A DNA stretch of 64,000 nucleotides from contig CALMVO010000077.1 of NCBI GenBank assembly GCA_937873205.1, positions 37,112-101,111 on the forward strand, written 5' to 3'. Numbering within the stretch: the first letter of the stretch is position 1; every line of letters starts with the position of its first letter. Positions 17,441 to 26,265 of this stretch are shown piece after piece. Source of the DNA: an uncultured Acetobacteraceae bacterium (GTDB taxonomy: Bacteria > Pseudomonadota > Alphaproteobacteria > Acetobacterales > Acetobacteraceae). A model generated the notes under the pieces. That model ran no database searches. It was not told the origin of the DNA and saw nothing but the letters and a program-made list of their open reading frames with translations. The position numbers were made by a program, and so were the translations under genes.

Positions 17441-18392
17441 AGGACGCCACCACGCGGGCGCGCCGACGCCGGGTCAGCAGCCGCCAGGACAGCGCGAGCC
17501 CGGCGCGCTGCTGCTCGAGCCAGGAGCCGCTGGCCAGCGCCTCGGGCGCGCGGCCGTCGCCGGTCTCGACCACGTCGTGGCGGAAATCGGCGGTGCGGAA
17601 CAGCATGTCCCACCATGGAAACACGCCGCCATAGTTGCGGCTGTTGCGGCCGGCCGCGTCCAGCCCGTGATGGGCGCGGTGGAACTGCGGCGAGATCAGC
17701 AGCCGCTCGCCGAGCCAGCCGAAGCGGATCCGGGTGTTGGCGTGGCTGAAGCTCTCGACCAGCCGGATGGTCAGCACCAGCAGCGGGAACTGCATCGGCG
17801 GCACCCCGATCAGCAGCCCGGCGGCGATGAACCACACGTAGGTGATGACGTCGTCCAGCACGTGGTTGCGGTCGTCGGACCAGAACGTCATCTGCCGCTG
17901 CGCATGGTGCAGCGCGTGCAGCCCATACCACCAGCCGACCGTGTGGCTGAGGCGGTGGCGCCAATACTCGGCGAAGTCCAGCAGCACGACGTAGATCAGG
18001 AAGGTCAGCGCCGGCACGCCCAGCAGGAACGGGAACAGCGTCTCCAGCGTCGGCGGGATGTAGCCGTGGTCGGTGAGCCAGCCGTTCAGCGCGGTCTGCA
18101 GCCAGTAGAAGCCGAAGAACGTCGCCAGCGGGAACACGCCGATGCGGGCCAGCAGCGTGTAGGCCACGTCCATCGCCACCGCGTCGCGGCGCTCCCAGCG
18201 CACCAAGGGCCAGAACCGCTCGGCCGGCACGCAGATCGCGGCGTTCACCACCACCTGCAGCACGCCGTAGGTCGCGAACAGCGCCCACATGAAGGAGGTG
18301 TCCTCCCACTGCATCAGCCCGGACCGGAACAGCAGCGGCAGCAGGATCGTCTCGTGGACCCAGCCGGCGGCCCAGGCGAACGGGTCGATCAC
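17439..18392 (-). CDS. Sterol desaturase / fatty-acid hydroxylase superfamily membrane protein
   Basis: 317 residues. Four to five membrane helices carry the three histidine clusters of the di-iron hydroxylases: HRLSH (about 148), HALHHAQR (about 160) and HRAHHGLD (about 240). These enzymes hydroxylate or desaturate lipid substrates with O2 at the membrane. In this bacterial group possible targets are fatty acids, carotenoids or hopanoid-like lipids; the sequence does not decide. GTG 18392 is the start. It stands alone, and its 3' end abuts hairpin element A. Confidence 0.88.
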   Translation of the reverse strand: MIDPFAWAAGWVHETILLPLLFRSGLMQWEDTSFMWALFATYGVLQVVVNAAICVPAERFWPLVRWERRDAVAMDVAYTLLARIGVFPLATFFGFYWLQTALNGWLTDHGYIPPTLETLFPFLLGVPALTFLIYVVLLDFAEYWRHRLSHTVGWWYGLHALHHAQRQMTFWSDDRNHVLDDVITYVWFIAAGLLIGVPPMQFPLLVLTIRLVESFSHANTRIRFGWLGERLLISPQFHRAHHGLDAAGRNSRNYGGVFPWWDMLFRTADFRHDVVETGDGRAPEALASGSWLEQQRAGLALSWRLLTRRRRARVVAS

Positions 18393-18587
18393 CTAAGGCT
18401 CCCCGCCGGTGACGGGGCCGGGCGCGCGGGGCGGCGTCTGGAGCGGCATCATCCGCCGATCCTACCATGCCGGCGGGCCGCGGCCAGCGGTCATGATGCG
18501 GCGCTTGCACGGCGTCGGCAGGTCGGGCCTAGTCGTGGTCGCGCGTCCGGCCATGCCGTCCCGGCCGCAGTGCGGGAGACCCGTTGG

Positions 18588-18950
18588 ATGGCCGCACGCC
18601 GGCTGCTGATCGTCGAGGACGAGTTCCTCATCCGCATGACCCTGGCCGAGGTGCTGACCGACGACGGCTACGAGGTGGTCGAGGCCGGCGACGCCGACGA
18701 GGCGCTGGCGGCGCTGGCCGGGAGCGGCGCGATCGACGTGATGCTGACCGACATCCAGCTGCCGGGCCCGCTCGACGGCAAGGCGCTGGCCGCCCGCGCC
18801 CGCAAGACCAGGCCGGCGCTCCCGGTGATCTTCATGAGCGGCCGGCCCGACCCGGACGCTGGCGGCAACCCGCTCGACGTGCACATCAACAAGCCCTATC
18901 TGCCCTCGACGATCTCGTCGGCCGTGCGTCGGCTCATCGGCGAGGGCTGA
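18588..18950 (+). CDS. Single-domain response regulator
   Basis: 120 residues, a bare receiver domain. Seen: LLIVEDEFLIR (acidic pair), the phospho-acceptor Asp in VMLTDIQLPGPLDG (about residue 53), the conserved Ser in VIFMSGRP, and Lys in INKPY. There is no output domain, so it must act by protein contact, like CpdR/CheY-type proteins. A GGGAG lies nine bases upstream of ATG 18588. Its stop overlaps the start of the next gene (TGATG), so the two proteins are probably made together. No kinase gene is nearby. Confidence 0.9.
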   Translation: MAARRLLIVEDEFLIRMTLAEVLTDDGYEVVEAGDADEALAALAGSGAIDVMLTDIQLPGPLDGKALAARARKTRPALPVIFMSGRPDPDAGGNPLDVHINKPYLPSTISSAVRRLIGEG

Positions 18951-20548
18951 TGCGGCTGGAGGCGCTGAAGTCCGGCTTCGCGCTGCTGCAGGAGGGCCGC
19001 TTCGACGAGGCGCGGGACGCGCTGGCGCCCTGGGCGACCCTCGAGGACCTGGAGGCCCGGCTCCTCTACGGCCTGGCGCTCGGCGGCAGCGGCGAGCCCG
19101 CGGCGGCGGCTGGCCACCTCACCGCGGTGGCGCGGGCACGGCCGGCCAACACGCATCCCTGCCTCGACCTGCTGGGGCTGCTGCACCGGCGCTATCGCGG
19201 ACGCGACGCGGAGGCGGTGGTCCTCGCCTGCCTCACCCTCACGCCGGACGACTGGAGGCTGCAGCTGAGCCACGGCCAGCTGCTCTACGAGCTGGGCCGA
19301 CCCACGGAGTCGATGGCGGCGGTGGAGCGCAGCCTGGCGCTGTCCCCGGGCCAGACGTCGGCGTTGAACCAGCGGGCGATCGTGCTGATCGCGTTGGGCC
19401 GAACCGCCGACGGGCTGGCGCTGTTCCGCGACGTGGTCGCCCGCGACCCGCGCAATGCGCCGGCCTGGGCCAACCTGGGCTGCACGCTGGCCAACGAGGG
19501 CGTGTTCGAGGAGGCGCTGTCGGCCTACCGGCAGAGCATCCAGCTTAAACCCGCCGAGGCGCAGGTGCGGCTCAACCACTCGATCTGCCTGCTGAAGGCC
19601 GGCCGCATGGTGCAGGGCTGGCAGGAGCACGAGTGGCGCTTCAGTCTGCCCGGCCATACCGAGCTGCCGCTCGACCGCCTGCTGCCGACGCTGCGCCGCG
19701 AGACCAGCCTCGCCGGCCGCAGCGTGCTGGTGACGCACGAGGAGGGTCTTGGCGACACGTTGATGTACCTGCGCTTCGTGCCGCTGCTGGCCCGCCTCGG
19801 CGCCCGCGTGCTGGTCTGGGCGCCGCCGGCGGTCGCCCGGCTGGCGGCGCGGGTCGAGGGCGTGGCCGGCGTCGTCGCCACCGACGACATCCGGCTCGAG
19901 GCCGACTGGCACTGCCCGATGATCAGCCTGCCGCGCGTGTTCTCCGGCACGCCGCAGGCGCTGGGCCTGCCGCCGCCCTACCTCAACACCGATCCGGACC
20001 GGGTCGCCGCGCTCGCCGGCCGGCTGCCGCCGGCGCGGGACCGACGGCTCCGCGTCGGGCTGGCCTGGGGCGGGGCACCTCGGCCGGAGAACCTCGCCGC
20101 TAACATGGTGGACCGCAAGCGCAGCATCGGGCTGGCGGCCCTGGCCCCCCTCGCCCGGCTGCGCCACGTCGAGCTGGTGAGCCTGCAGGTCGGGCCCTAC
20201 GCGGACGAGCTGCGGGCGCCGCCGCCCGGGCTGTCGATCACCGATCCAATGCAGGACGTCGCCGACATGGACGACACCGCGAGCCTGATGCGCCACCTCG
20301 ACGTGGTGGTCAGCGTCGACACCTCGGTCGTGCACCTGGCCGGCGGCCTCGGCCTGCCGACCATCCTGCTGGACCGCTACGACAATTGCTGGCGCTGGTT
20401 CCACGACCGCACCGACAGCCCCTGGTACCCGTCGCTCACCATCGTCCGGCAGACCAGCCAGGGCGACTGGGCCGGCGTCGTCGACCGGCTGCTGCCGATG
20501 CTGCAGACGATGGCGGACGCCCGGCGGCGAGGCCGGCGGGCGGCCTAG
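18950..20548 (+). CDS. TPR-domain glycosyltransferase-like protein
   Basis: 532 residues. The N-terminal half (about 1-215) is tetratricopeptide repeats (for example EEALSAYRQSIQLKPAEAQVRLN and NAPAWANLGCTLANEG). The C-terminal half has a GT-B-like fold: VLVTHEEGLGDTLMYLRF, RLRVGLAWGGAP, ISLQVGPYADEL-like, and the donor-site region VVVSVDTSVVHLAGGLGLPTILLD. This layout resembles TPR proteins near GT41/heptosyltransferase families that glycosylate flagellin or surface proteins in Alphaproteobacteria. The target is unknown. It is translationally coupled to the receiver protein just upstream. Confidence 0.82.
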   Translation: MRLEALKSGFALLQEGRFDEARDALAPWATLEDLEARLLYGLALGGSGEPAAAAGHLTAVARARPANTHPCLDLLGLLHRRYRGRDAEAVVLACLTLTPDDWRLQLSHGQLLYELGRPTESMAAVERSLALSPGQTSALNQRAIVLIALGRTADGLALFRDVVARDPRNAPAWANLGCTLANEGVFEEALSAYRQSIQLKPAEAQVRLNHSICLLKAGRMVQGWQEHEWRFSLPGHTELPLDRLLPTLRRETSLAGRSVLVTHEEGLGDTLMYLRFVPLLARLGARVLVWAPPAVARLAARVEGVAGVVATDDIRLEADWHCPMISLPRVFSGTPQALGLPPPYLNTDPDRVAALAGRLPPARDRRLRVGLAWGGAPRPENLAANMVDRKRSIGLAALAPLARLRHVELVSLQVGPYADELRAPPPGLSITDPMQDVADMDDTASLMRHLDVVVSVDTSVVHLAGGLGLPTILLDRYDNCWRWFHDRTDSPWYPSLTIVRQTSQGDWAGVVDRLLPMLQTMADARRRGRRAA

Positions 20549-20895
20549 GGTCAAACCGATCAGCCAGACCGCCGGGTATGGTGGGAAGCGGACATAGCCT
20601 GCCAGGCTGTCGCCGGCTGCTGTGCGCTCCGTATCGGACGTTCAGAGACCTCGCTCTCTTGTCTGACAGCGGACATGGCCGCTGACGCAGCAAACGACCG
20701 GTCTGATCGTGCGTGGATTTTCGTGCACGTCATTTACCTTGACGTCGAATGCCTGCGAGCCCATTCACCGCCTCGGACTCGTGAAAGTCACAGCCCGGTC
20801 GGTAGTCCGGGTAGCTCACTGCTCGTACATGGCGGCTGCCGTCAGCAGCCGGCTACCAGCGTGTCCTTTCCGCTCAACAGGAAAGGTGCGTCCTC
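20549..20895. other. Intergenic start of the accessory island, with GTCCGCTT-type repeat pieces
   Basis: No gene seen. It contains reverse-oriented pieces of the repeat (GGTGGGAAGCGGACAT ending at about 20595, and AGCGGACAT at about 20668). GC content falls from here to about 21.4 kb. Just before the next gene a 7-bp stem CCTTTCC (20865-20871) / GGAAAGG (20880-20886) covers that gene's ribosome binding site. Confidence 0.5.
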
Positions 20896-21318
20896 ATGGA
20901 AATCGCAAAATACATCGTCGCTTTCGTCGCTATCTATGGCTTTGGCGGGCTCATCGCCGACGGGATTGTGCCGTTTACGGCGCGGCAACATCTCTACAAT
21001 CCGGCATGGCCACCACATGCGAAGTTTCACAATGGGCAGACAATGCTGATGGGGATCGTGAACGGCACGATCGCCCTTGCGGTGCTCTTCGCTTTCCGCC
21101 CGCTGACGCTTCCCTTGTTCTTGGTTGCGACGGCCGCCGCGTCTGTCTACTGGGTGACGATGGTGCTGGCTCCTTTGTTCCCCGGCACGGCGTGGTTTGA
21201 TCCAGAGTTTGCTGACTCGTCTGGTCGTCCGCTCGGATTGAGCCCGCAGCAGCTCCTTTCTTATCTTCTCTGCGGCCTTCTTATCGTCGCAGTCGTTCTG
21301 GCACTCTCGCTGGGATAA
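20896..21318 (+). CDS. Small four-helix membrane protein (DUF6640-like)
   Basis: 140 residues with four predicted membrane helices (about 5-22, 50-70, 76-98, 115-138). The motif ARQHLYNPAWPPHAKFHNGQ between helices 1 and 2 recalls a family of small membrane proteins often wrongly labelled acetyltransferases; from memory this is DUF6640, which should be checked. Function unknown. Codon usage is less GC-biased than its neighbours, which suggests transfer. Start ATG 20896 has AGGAAAGG nine bases upstream. Confidence 0.7.
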   Translation: MEIAKYIVAFVAIYGFGGLIADGIVPFTARQHLYNPAWPPHAKFHNGQTMLMGIVNGTIALAVLFAFRPLTLPLFLVATAAASVYWVTMVLAPLFPGTAWFDPEFADSSGRPLGLSPQQLLSYLLCGLLIVAVVLALSLG

Positions 21319-21323
21319 AAGGG

Positions 21324-21349
21324 GTGCGGGAGTCGGTAGGCTCCCGCAC
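21324..21349 (+). terminator. Terminator-like hairpin after the small membrane protein gene
   Basis: GTGCGGGAG (21324-21332), eight-base loop, CTCCCGCAC (21341-21349): a perfect 9-bp stem five bases after the stop codon at 21318. There is no strong T-run. Confidence 0.65.
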
Positions 21350-21541
21350 GGCCTTCGTACGTCGTCTTGAGTTCGATCAGGACCGAGATTGACCGTTGAG
21401 GTAATACTGGATTGTGTCCGCTTTTCGAGGGTTCTCGCTCGAAACCGGACCATCCGCTTCCGGCCGGTCCGGGAAAGGCCGGGCCATTCTGGAGACCGGA
21501 ACAGGTGCCAACGGCGCTCGTCAAACACCTGGCTGTCGCCG

Positions 21542-22303
21542 TCAGATGTGTATGCCGCCGGCGATCTCGATACGCTGGGCGTTCACCCAGCGGAACTCGT
21601 CCGACAGCAAGGCCGCGATGACGGGCCCGACGTCGTCCGGGTGACCGATGCGGCCGAGCGCCGTATGCGAGGCGAGTGTCCTGGCCACGTCGGGGTTGTC
21701 GCGCACGATACCGCCGCTGAAGTCGGTGGCGATGGCTCCGGGTGCCACGACATTCACCGCAATCCGCCGCGGCCCAAGTTCGAGCGCCATGTAGCGCGTC
21801 AGCGCTTCCACGGCGGCCTTCATCGGCCCGTAGACCGAGCGGCCGGGAAAGGTGAAGCGGGCGAGACCCGACGAGACGTTTACGATCCGGCCCCCATCCT
21901 CCAGCAGCGGCAGAAGCTTCTGGCTGAGCAGGAAAGGTCCCTTGAAGTGAACCGCGAACTGCTCGTCGAGCTGGGCTTCCGTGCCCTCAACGAACGTCGC
22001 GGCGGACGAGGTGCCGGCGTTGTTGACGAGGTAGTCGAAACGCTCTGCACCGAGCCCGCTCAAGGCCTCGCGAACGCTCGCGACAAAGGCATCGAACGAT
22101 TCCGCCCTTCCCACATCGAGCTGCAGCGGCACGGCAGGCGCACCCGCTTCGGAGGCCAAGGCTACCACTTTGTCGGCTTCGGTCCGATTGGAGTTGTAGC
22201 TGAAGATCGAGCGAACGCCGCGCGCCGCAAGGCGCAGCACACTGTCGCGCCCGATACCCCGGCTGCCGCCGGTGATGATGGCGATGGGAGACTGCTTGAG
22301 CAT
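21542..22303 (-). CDS. Short-chain dehydrogenase/reductase (SDR)
   Basis: 253 residues, classical SDR length. It has the NAD(P)-binding motif TGGSRGIG (residues about 11-18), the structural NNAG, the catalytic Ser in VNVSSGLARF, and YGPMK (Tyr and Lys of the active site), then the substrate loop PGAIATDF. Its substrate is unknown. It diverges from the LysR gene with 104 bases between them, the usual layout for a regulator controlling its neighbour. Confidence 0.92.
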   Translation of the reverse strand: MLKQSPIAIITGGSRGIGRDSVLRLAARGVRSIFSYNSNRTEADKVVALASEAGAPAVPLQLDVGRAESFDAFVASVREALSGLGAERFDYLVNNAGTSSAATFVEGTEAQLDEQFAVHFKGPFLLSQKLLPLLEDGGRIVNVSSGLARFTFPGRSVYGPMKAAVEALTRYMALELGPRRIAVNVVAPGAIATDFSGGIVRDNPDVARTLASHTALGRIGHPDDVGPVIAALLSDEFRWVNAQRIEIAGGIHI

Positions 22304-22407
22304 GAGGCACCATCCGTTCGTTGAAGGCCCTCATCTATCGCGCCGCGTCGGCAGTTTTTAGCCCGCCCTATCCGACAGCACTATTCTCCTCTACGGAACA
22401 ATCCAGC

Positions 22408-23304
22408 ATGGATCGTTTCCGAAGCCTCGAACTGTTCGTCCGGATCGTCGACCGGGGCAGCTTCACCGCGGCTGCTTCCGATCTCGGCATCTCGCGCCCC
22501 GTCGCGACGACCGCAATCAGGATGCTGGAGGAACGGCTCGGCGCGCGGCTGCTCCAGCGCTCGACGCGCCAACTTCGGCCGACCGCCGAGGGTGAGGACT
22601 ACTACCGTCGTTGCGTGGCGGTTCTCGCCGACCTCGAGGACGCCGACCGGGTCGCGAGCGGGGCGGTCACTGGAACGCTGCGGGTCGACGTCGCGGGCAA
22701 CCTCGCCCGCACCCTCCTGCTGCCGGCGCTGCCCGGCTTCCTGGCACGGCATCCTGGCCTGATCGTCTACCTTGGCGAAGGCGAACGTTTCGTCGATCTG
22801 ATTCGCGAGGGCTTCGACTGTGTGGTGCGAGCGGGCCCGCTTGACGACAGCGAGATGGCGGCCCGGCGGCTTGGGGTCATGGAAGAGGTGACCTGCGCGA
22901 GTCCTGCTTATCTCGCCCGCCACGGAACACCGGTTTCGCCCGACGCGCTGGACGGACACGTCACCGTCGGCTTCGTGTCCTCGCGCACCCGGGCGCCCTT
23001 GCCGCTGGAGTTCAGCATAAACGGCCGGCTGGTCGAGGTGACGCTGCCGGCGCGGATGCTGGTCAATACGTCGGACATGAGCGCTGCCGCGGCCCTGCTC
23101 GGGCTCGGGCTGGTACAGGCGCCGCGCTATCGCTTCGAGGAAGATCTCGCGTCGGGCGCCCTGGTGGAAGTGCTGACCGGTTTCCGGCCCCCACCGACGC
23201 CTGTTTCCGTCCTCACCCCGAGCAACCGCCAGCTGGCCCCACGCGTCCGGCTGTTCATCGCCTGGCTGGTCGACACGCTTGGGCCTGCGCTTGCCGACGA
23301 GTAG
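22408..23304 (+). CDS. LysR-family transcriptional regulator
   Basis: 298 residues. The N-terminal winged helix-turn-helix is MDRFRSLELFVRIVDRGSF followed by AAASDLGISRPVATTAIRMLEERLGARLLQRSTR. The C-terminal half is a periplasmic-binding-protein-type effector domain (GTLRVDVAGNLART through GALVEVLTGFRPPPTPVSV). ATG 22408 is the natural start; the longer frame adds 29 unconserved residues. It is divergent from the SDR gene and probably controls it. Confidence 0.93.
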   Translation: MDRFRSLELFVRIVDRGSFTAAASDLGISRPVATTAIRMLEERLGARLLQRSTRQLRPTAEGEDYYRRCVAVLADLEDADRVASGAVTGTLRVDVAGNLARTLLLPALPGFLARHPGLIVYLGEGERFVDLIREGFDCVVRAGPLDDSEMAARRLGVMEEVTCASPAYLARHGTPVSPDALDGHVTVGFVSSRTRAPLPLEFSINGRLVEVTLPARMLVNTSDMSAAAALLGLGLVQAPRYRFEEDLASGALVEVLTGFRPPPTPVSVLTPSNRQLAPRVRLFIAWLVDTLGPALADE

Positions 23305-23602
23305 CAGACGCCAGGGAACGTCGCAGTGAAGCTCACGTCTACTCCAGGCCCGGGCGTGCCCACACAGCCGTGCCGGCCGGCGCCAGCGCGTCCACTTTGT
23401 GTCCCGGCGGTGGGAGAGCAGCCGAGACAATGTCGCCCAAAAGTACTGCTAAAGCGGCGCCTTCGTCGCCTGGCTTTATGTTCGCTTCTCGCAAATGCTG
23501 CTCCGCAGCCGACGGTCCGGTTTCGGCCAGACTTGGCCACGTCTGATGATGCCCCGGGGTCCGCTTTGGATCGGATGCGGCTGGTCACCGCCGCCGTGGC
23601 GT
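23305..23602. other. Intergenic stretch with a GTCCGCTTT-type repeat
   Basis: No gene seen. GTCCGCTTTGGATCGG lies at 23559-23574, just before the end of the integrase pseudogene. Similar copies are at 26020, 27665 and 28328. Confidence 0.5.
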
Positions 23603-24156
23603 TTAGATGTCCACCTGCTCGGAGGTGGCCAGCGCGTCATCCACCTCGATGCCGAGGTAGCGGACCGTGCTTTCCAGCTTAGTGTGGCCGAGCAGGAGCT
23701 GGACCGCCCGTAGATTGCCGGTGCGCCGGTAGATCAGGGCCACCTTGGTTCGCCGGAGCGAGTGGTGCCGTAGAGCGCCGGATCCAGACCGATCGAGGTG
23801 ACCCAGCCATCCATCAGCCGGGCGTAGTGCCGGGTCGTCAGGGACTTGTTCTTCCCGATCCGGCTCGGGAACAGGCAGTCGCCGGGTCGGCGACCGCCCT
23901 TGGCAATCCACTGCATGACCGTCTCGCGTGTCTGCTCCGTAATTTCGAACTGAACTGGCCGGCCGGTCTTTTTCTGGATGACGGTTGTCCGGGGCCGGAC
24001 GCGGCCGCTCAGCAGCACGTCATCCACCCGCAAGGCCACCAAGTCGCAGCCCCGCAGCTTCAGCGGCGGTTTCTGGCCGATCAGCTTGCCGAGGTTCCAG
24101 GGCCTGAAGGGTTCATTGCTGCTCGTCCCTGGGATGGGCGCTACAAGGGATGTCAT
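23603..24156 (-). pseudogene. Tyrosine recombinase/integrase, broken by a frameshift and an internal deletion
   Basis: Begins MTSLVAPIPGTSSNEPFRPW at ATG 24156. The frame holds LRGCDLVALRVDDVLLSG, IQKKTGRPVQFEITEQTRE, DCLFPSRIGKN and ARLMDGWVTSIGLDPALYGT, then needs a change of frame near 23770 to continue as HSLRRTKVALIYRRTGN (catalytic Arg) and LLLGHTKLESTVRYLG (catalytic His/Arg; Tyr) to TAA at 23603. One missing base explains the break. From memory of this family, about 28 residues are also missing between LKLR and GCDL, consistent with loss between two KLR repeats. The gene should be inactive. Confidence 0.85.
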
Positions 24157-24293
24157 GTGTGTCGCTCCTGGCTTGACCCACGGCACCCGGTGCGGGTCGC
24201 GGGCACTGCCAAGGGCAGGACGGGAGCCGGTGCGGCCGGGAGAAGCACGGCATTCCCTTCTGCCGGGTGCTATGCTTGCCCAGGAGGTTTCGC

Positions 24294-24572
24294 ATGAGCG
24301 TAATCCAGCTACCCGACGAGCTTCAGCGTGTGATCGAGCGGCAGGTGGCCGAAGGCAGGGCTGCCAACCCGGCGGCGTTCCTCGAAGAGGCGGTCCGGCG
24401 GCTGGTTGACGAGACGCTGAGCGAGGAGAACGAGCTCCTCCAGGCGGCGGAGGCCGGCTCAGCCGATATCGCGGCCGGCCGCTACGTGATGGTGACGGCC
24501 GCCGAGGACGAGAAGCGCGTCCACGACGGCATGATGGCACGGTTGCGGGCTCGGCTTTCCGCCGGCAACTGA
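24294..24572 (+). CDS. ParD-like ribbon-helix-helix antitoxin
   Basis: 92 residues. The N-terminal MSVIQLPDELQRVIERQVAEG is a ribbon-helix-helix strand plus helix, followed by NPAAFLEEAVRRLVDET and an acidic C-terminal tail that would wrap the toxin. AGGAGG lies seven bases before ATG 24294, a very strong ribosome binding site. It directly precedes the parE-like gene and should repress the pair's promoter. The antitoxin is intact, unlike its toxin. Confidence 0.82.
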   Translation: MSVIQLPDELQRVIERQVAEGRAANPAAFLEEAVRRLVDETLSEENELLQAAEAGSADIAAGRYVMVTAAEDEKRVHDGMMARLRARLSAGN

Positions 24573-24940
24573 TTGGCCTACCGGCTTACCGGGGCGGCGG
24601 AAGACCAGATCGACGCTGTCCTGCTCGATAGCGCCCGTAGCTACGGCCTCGAAGCTGCTGGACGGTATGGCCAGCTGATTCTGACGGCCATGGCCGCGCT
24701 TGGTGCGGAGCCGCGTATGGTCGGGTCGGTTGAGGTCCCTCGCTTGGCAGGTGTTCTCGCCTATCCGATCCGACACCTGCGTCGACGGGTGGAACCGGCA
24801 CGCCGGGTCGGCAACCCTCGTCACCTCATCGTCTATCGGCTCGGGCCGGATAAATCGTGGAGATCCTGGGGCTGGTTCACGATCGTATGGTGCTGTTCCG
24901 AGCCGCCCGGAAGATCATCGAGGCGACTGACACGGGCTGA
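24573..24940 (+). pseudogene. RelE/ParE-type toxin, frameshifted
   Basis: TTG 24573 follows the antitoxin stop directly. The N-terminal part is typical: MAYRLTGAAEDQIDAVLLDS, AGRYGQLILTAMAAL, RHLIVYRLGPD. At about 24851-24855 (GATAAATCG) one base appears to be missing. The shifted frame 24854-24940 gives the expected toxin end VEILGLVHDRMVLFRAARK and TGA. Read without the shift, the protein runs on to about 177 unrelated residues. The toxin is probably dead, or altered at its C-terminal catalytic strand. Confidence 0.8.
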
Positions 24941-24944
24941 GCGT

Positions 24945-24960
24945 GGTGGGAAGCGGACCT
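24945..24960. repeat. GGTGGGAAGCGGAC repeat arm
   Basis: GGTGGGAAGCGGACCT directly follows the toxin remnant. It is nearly identical to the piece at about 20581 and forms the reverse arm of the GTCCGCTTT family. It probably marks a module boundary in the island. Confidence 0.5.
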
Positions 24961-25109
24961 TTATCAGTTCAGCAGTGCCCAATATGTGTCCCATGCATGC
25001 AGCGATAATTGTTGACCCGGACCGGCGCCGACCCACCATCCGCGCCTCTGGCGAAGTATTTGGACACCGGCCTTGCAGAACTACCGTGAACAGGCAACGG
25101 TGCTAACCA

Positions 25110-25800
25110 TGAACGATGGGCAGGTCCGAATCGGCTTGATCGGGGTCTCGCCCTTCGGGCAGGCCTTTTTTACTACGAACGGTTGCTGGAGCAGCACGTA
25201 GCGGAAGGGCGCTGTTTGAACTTGTTCTTGGCCCATGCCGACGTCGCCACCGTGCTGGCACACGTCGCGGCTGGCGACAGGTCTGCGCTGGGCAGCTACC
25301 TCGGCACACTCGCAAACGATCTGTTCGACGCAGGCGCTGGCTTGGTGGCGATTAGCGCCGTGGCGCCACATTTGGCAGCCGTCGAGATTGCCTCGGCAGC
25401 CCGGGGGCCGGTAATCAGCGTCCTGGATGTCATCCCGATGGCCCTCAAGGCCGGCAACATCGGCAAGGTGGCCGTTTTCGGTAATCGAGCCGTTATGGAA
25501 ACGGACGTGTTCGGTAGTATTTCGCCGTCTCTGATTGTTCGTCACGACGCTGCTCAGCTGGACGCGATCCACGCGGCCTACACCGACGTGGCTGTCAACG
25601 GGAAGCGCGGCACCGCGACCGAAGCCGCGTTTTTCGCCGATGCTGCCCGCCGGGCGATGCAGGAAGGAGGAGCCGAGGCGATCCTACTTGCAGGAACGGA
25701 TTTGTCCTCCTTCTATGCCGACGCGCCGCCGCCCTTCCCCGCCATCGACGTCGCGACGCTGCACGTGCGAGAAATCGTCCGATGCGCATGGGCAGCTTGA
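25110..25800 (+). pseudogene. Aspartate/glutamate racemase-like gene, frameshifted and lacking both catalytic cysteines
   Basis: ATG 25110 gives MNDGQVRIGLIGVSPFGQA, then the frame must change in the T-run 25166-25171 to continue FYYERLLEQHVAEGRC. From there it is clear to TGA at 25798: LAHADVATVLAHVAAGD, DLFDAGAGLVAISAVAPHLA, VISVLDVIPMALKAGNIGKVAVFG and EAILLAGTDLSSFY. In active racemases the two Cys lie in segments like ACNTAH and GCTE; here they read SAVAPH and AGTD. Besides the frameshift, the two-base catalytic pair is therefore absent. Confidence 0.72.
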
Positions 25801-26265
25801 CCAGCAGGCGGGGGTAAGCGTGCTCATCTGGCCGAATGGCTAGAGCGTGATCCGATCGCATAGGCTCACGGATCACCCTCTAGCTTATTGTTTTAACGAG
25901 CATCTTTATCCGATCAAACGATTCCGTTCGATCGGATGATGCTCTAGGGCAGGCTGAACCGACCAACTGATATTGCCGATCTAAATCCGCATCGAGGGGT
26001 ACTGCGCGTTATTTTGTAGGTCCGCTTGGGGTCGGAAACGGCGGTAGGAGGGCGAGTAGCCAACTACCGCTGTAAGTGGTGGTTTGCGGGAACATCGCGA
26101 CGTCGAAAGCCGAGCGGCTTGGTGGTGACTTCCCGGTCAGCTCGATGACACGATGTGGACAGTCTCTCGCACGCCCCACCTCGTATGATGTCTGGCTTAG
26201 GGTCGCCTGTCGCAATAGCTTCCCCGGCTGGGACCTAGCCGCCGGGAAGGGTGGATAGCTGCCCT
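25801..26265. other. Intergenic stretch holding MITE-like copy 1 and a GTCCGCTT repeat
   Basis: No gene seen in 465 bases. It contains the two-hairpin element at 25841-25946 and GTCCGCTTGGGGTCGG at 26020-26035. The stretch 26040-26260 shows no convincing frame. Confidence 0.5.
25841..25946. repeat. MITE-like two-hairpin element, copy 1 (106 bp)
   Basis: Stem 1: TAGAGCGTGATCCG (25841-25854) with CGGATCACCCTCTA (25869-25882), 13 of 14 pairs. Stem 2: GAGCATC (25898-25904) with GATGCTC (25938-25944), and inside it CCGATC with GATCGG. CTAG occurs at both ends. A second, 107-bp copy at 48080-48186 is about 85-90% identical by eye, including the loops. Confidence 0.85.
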
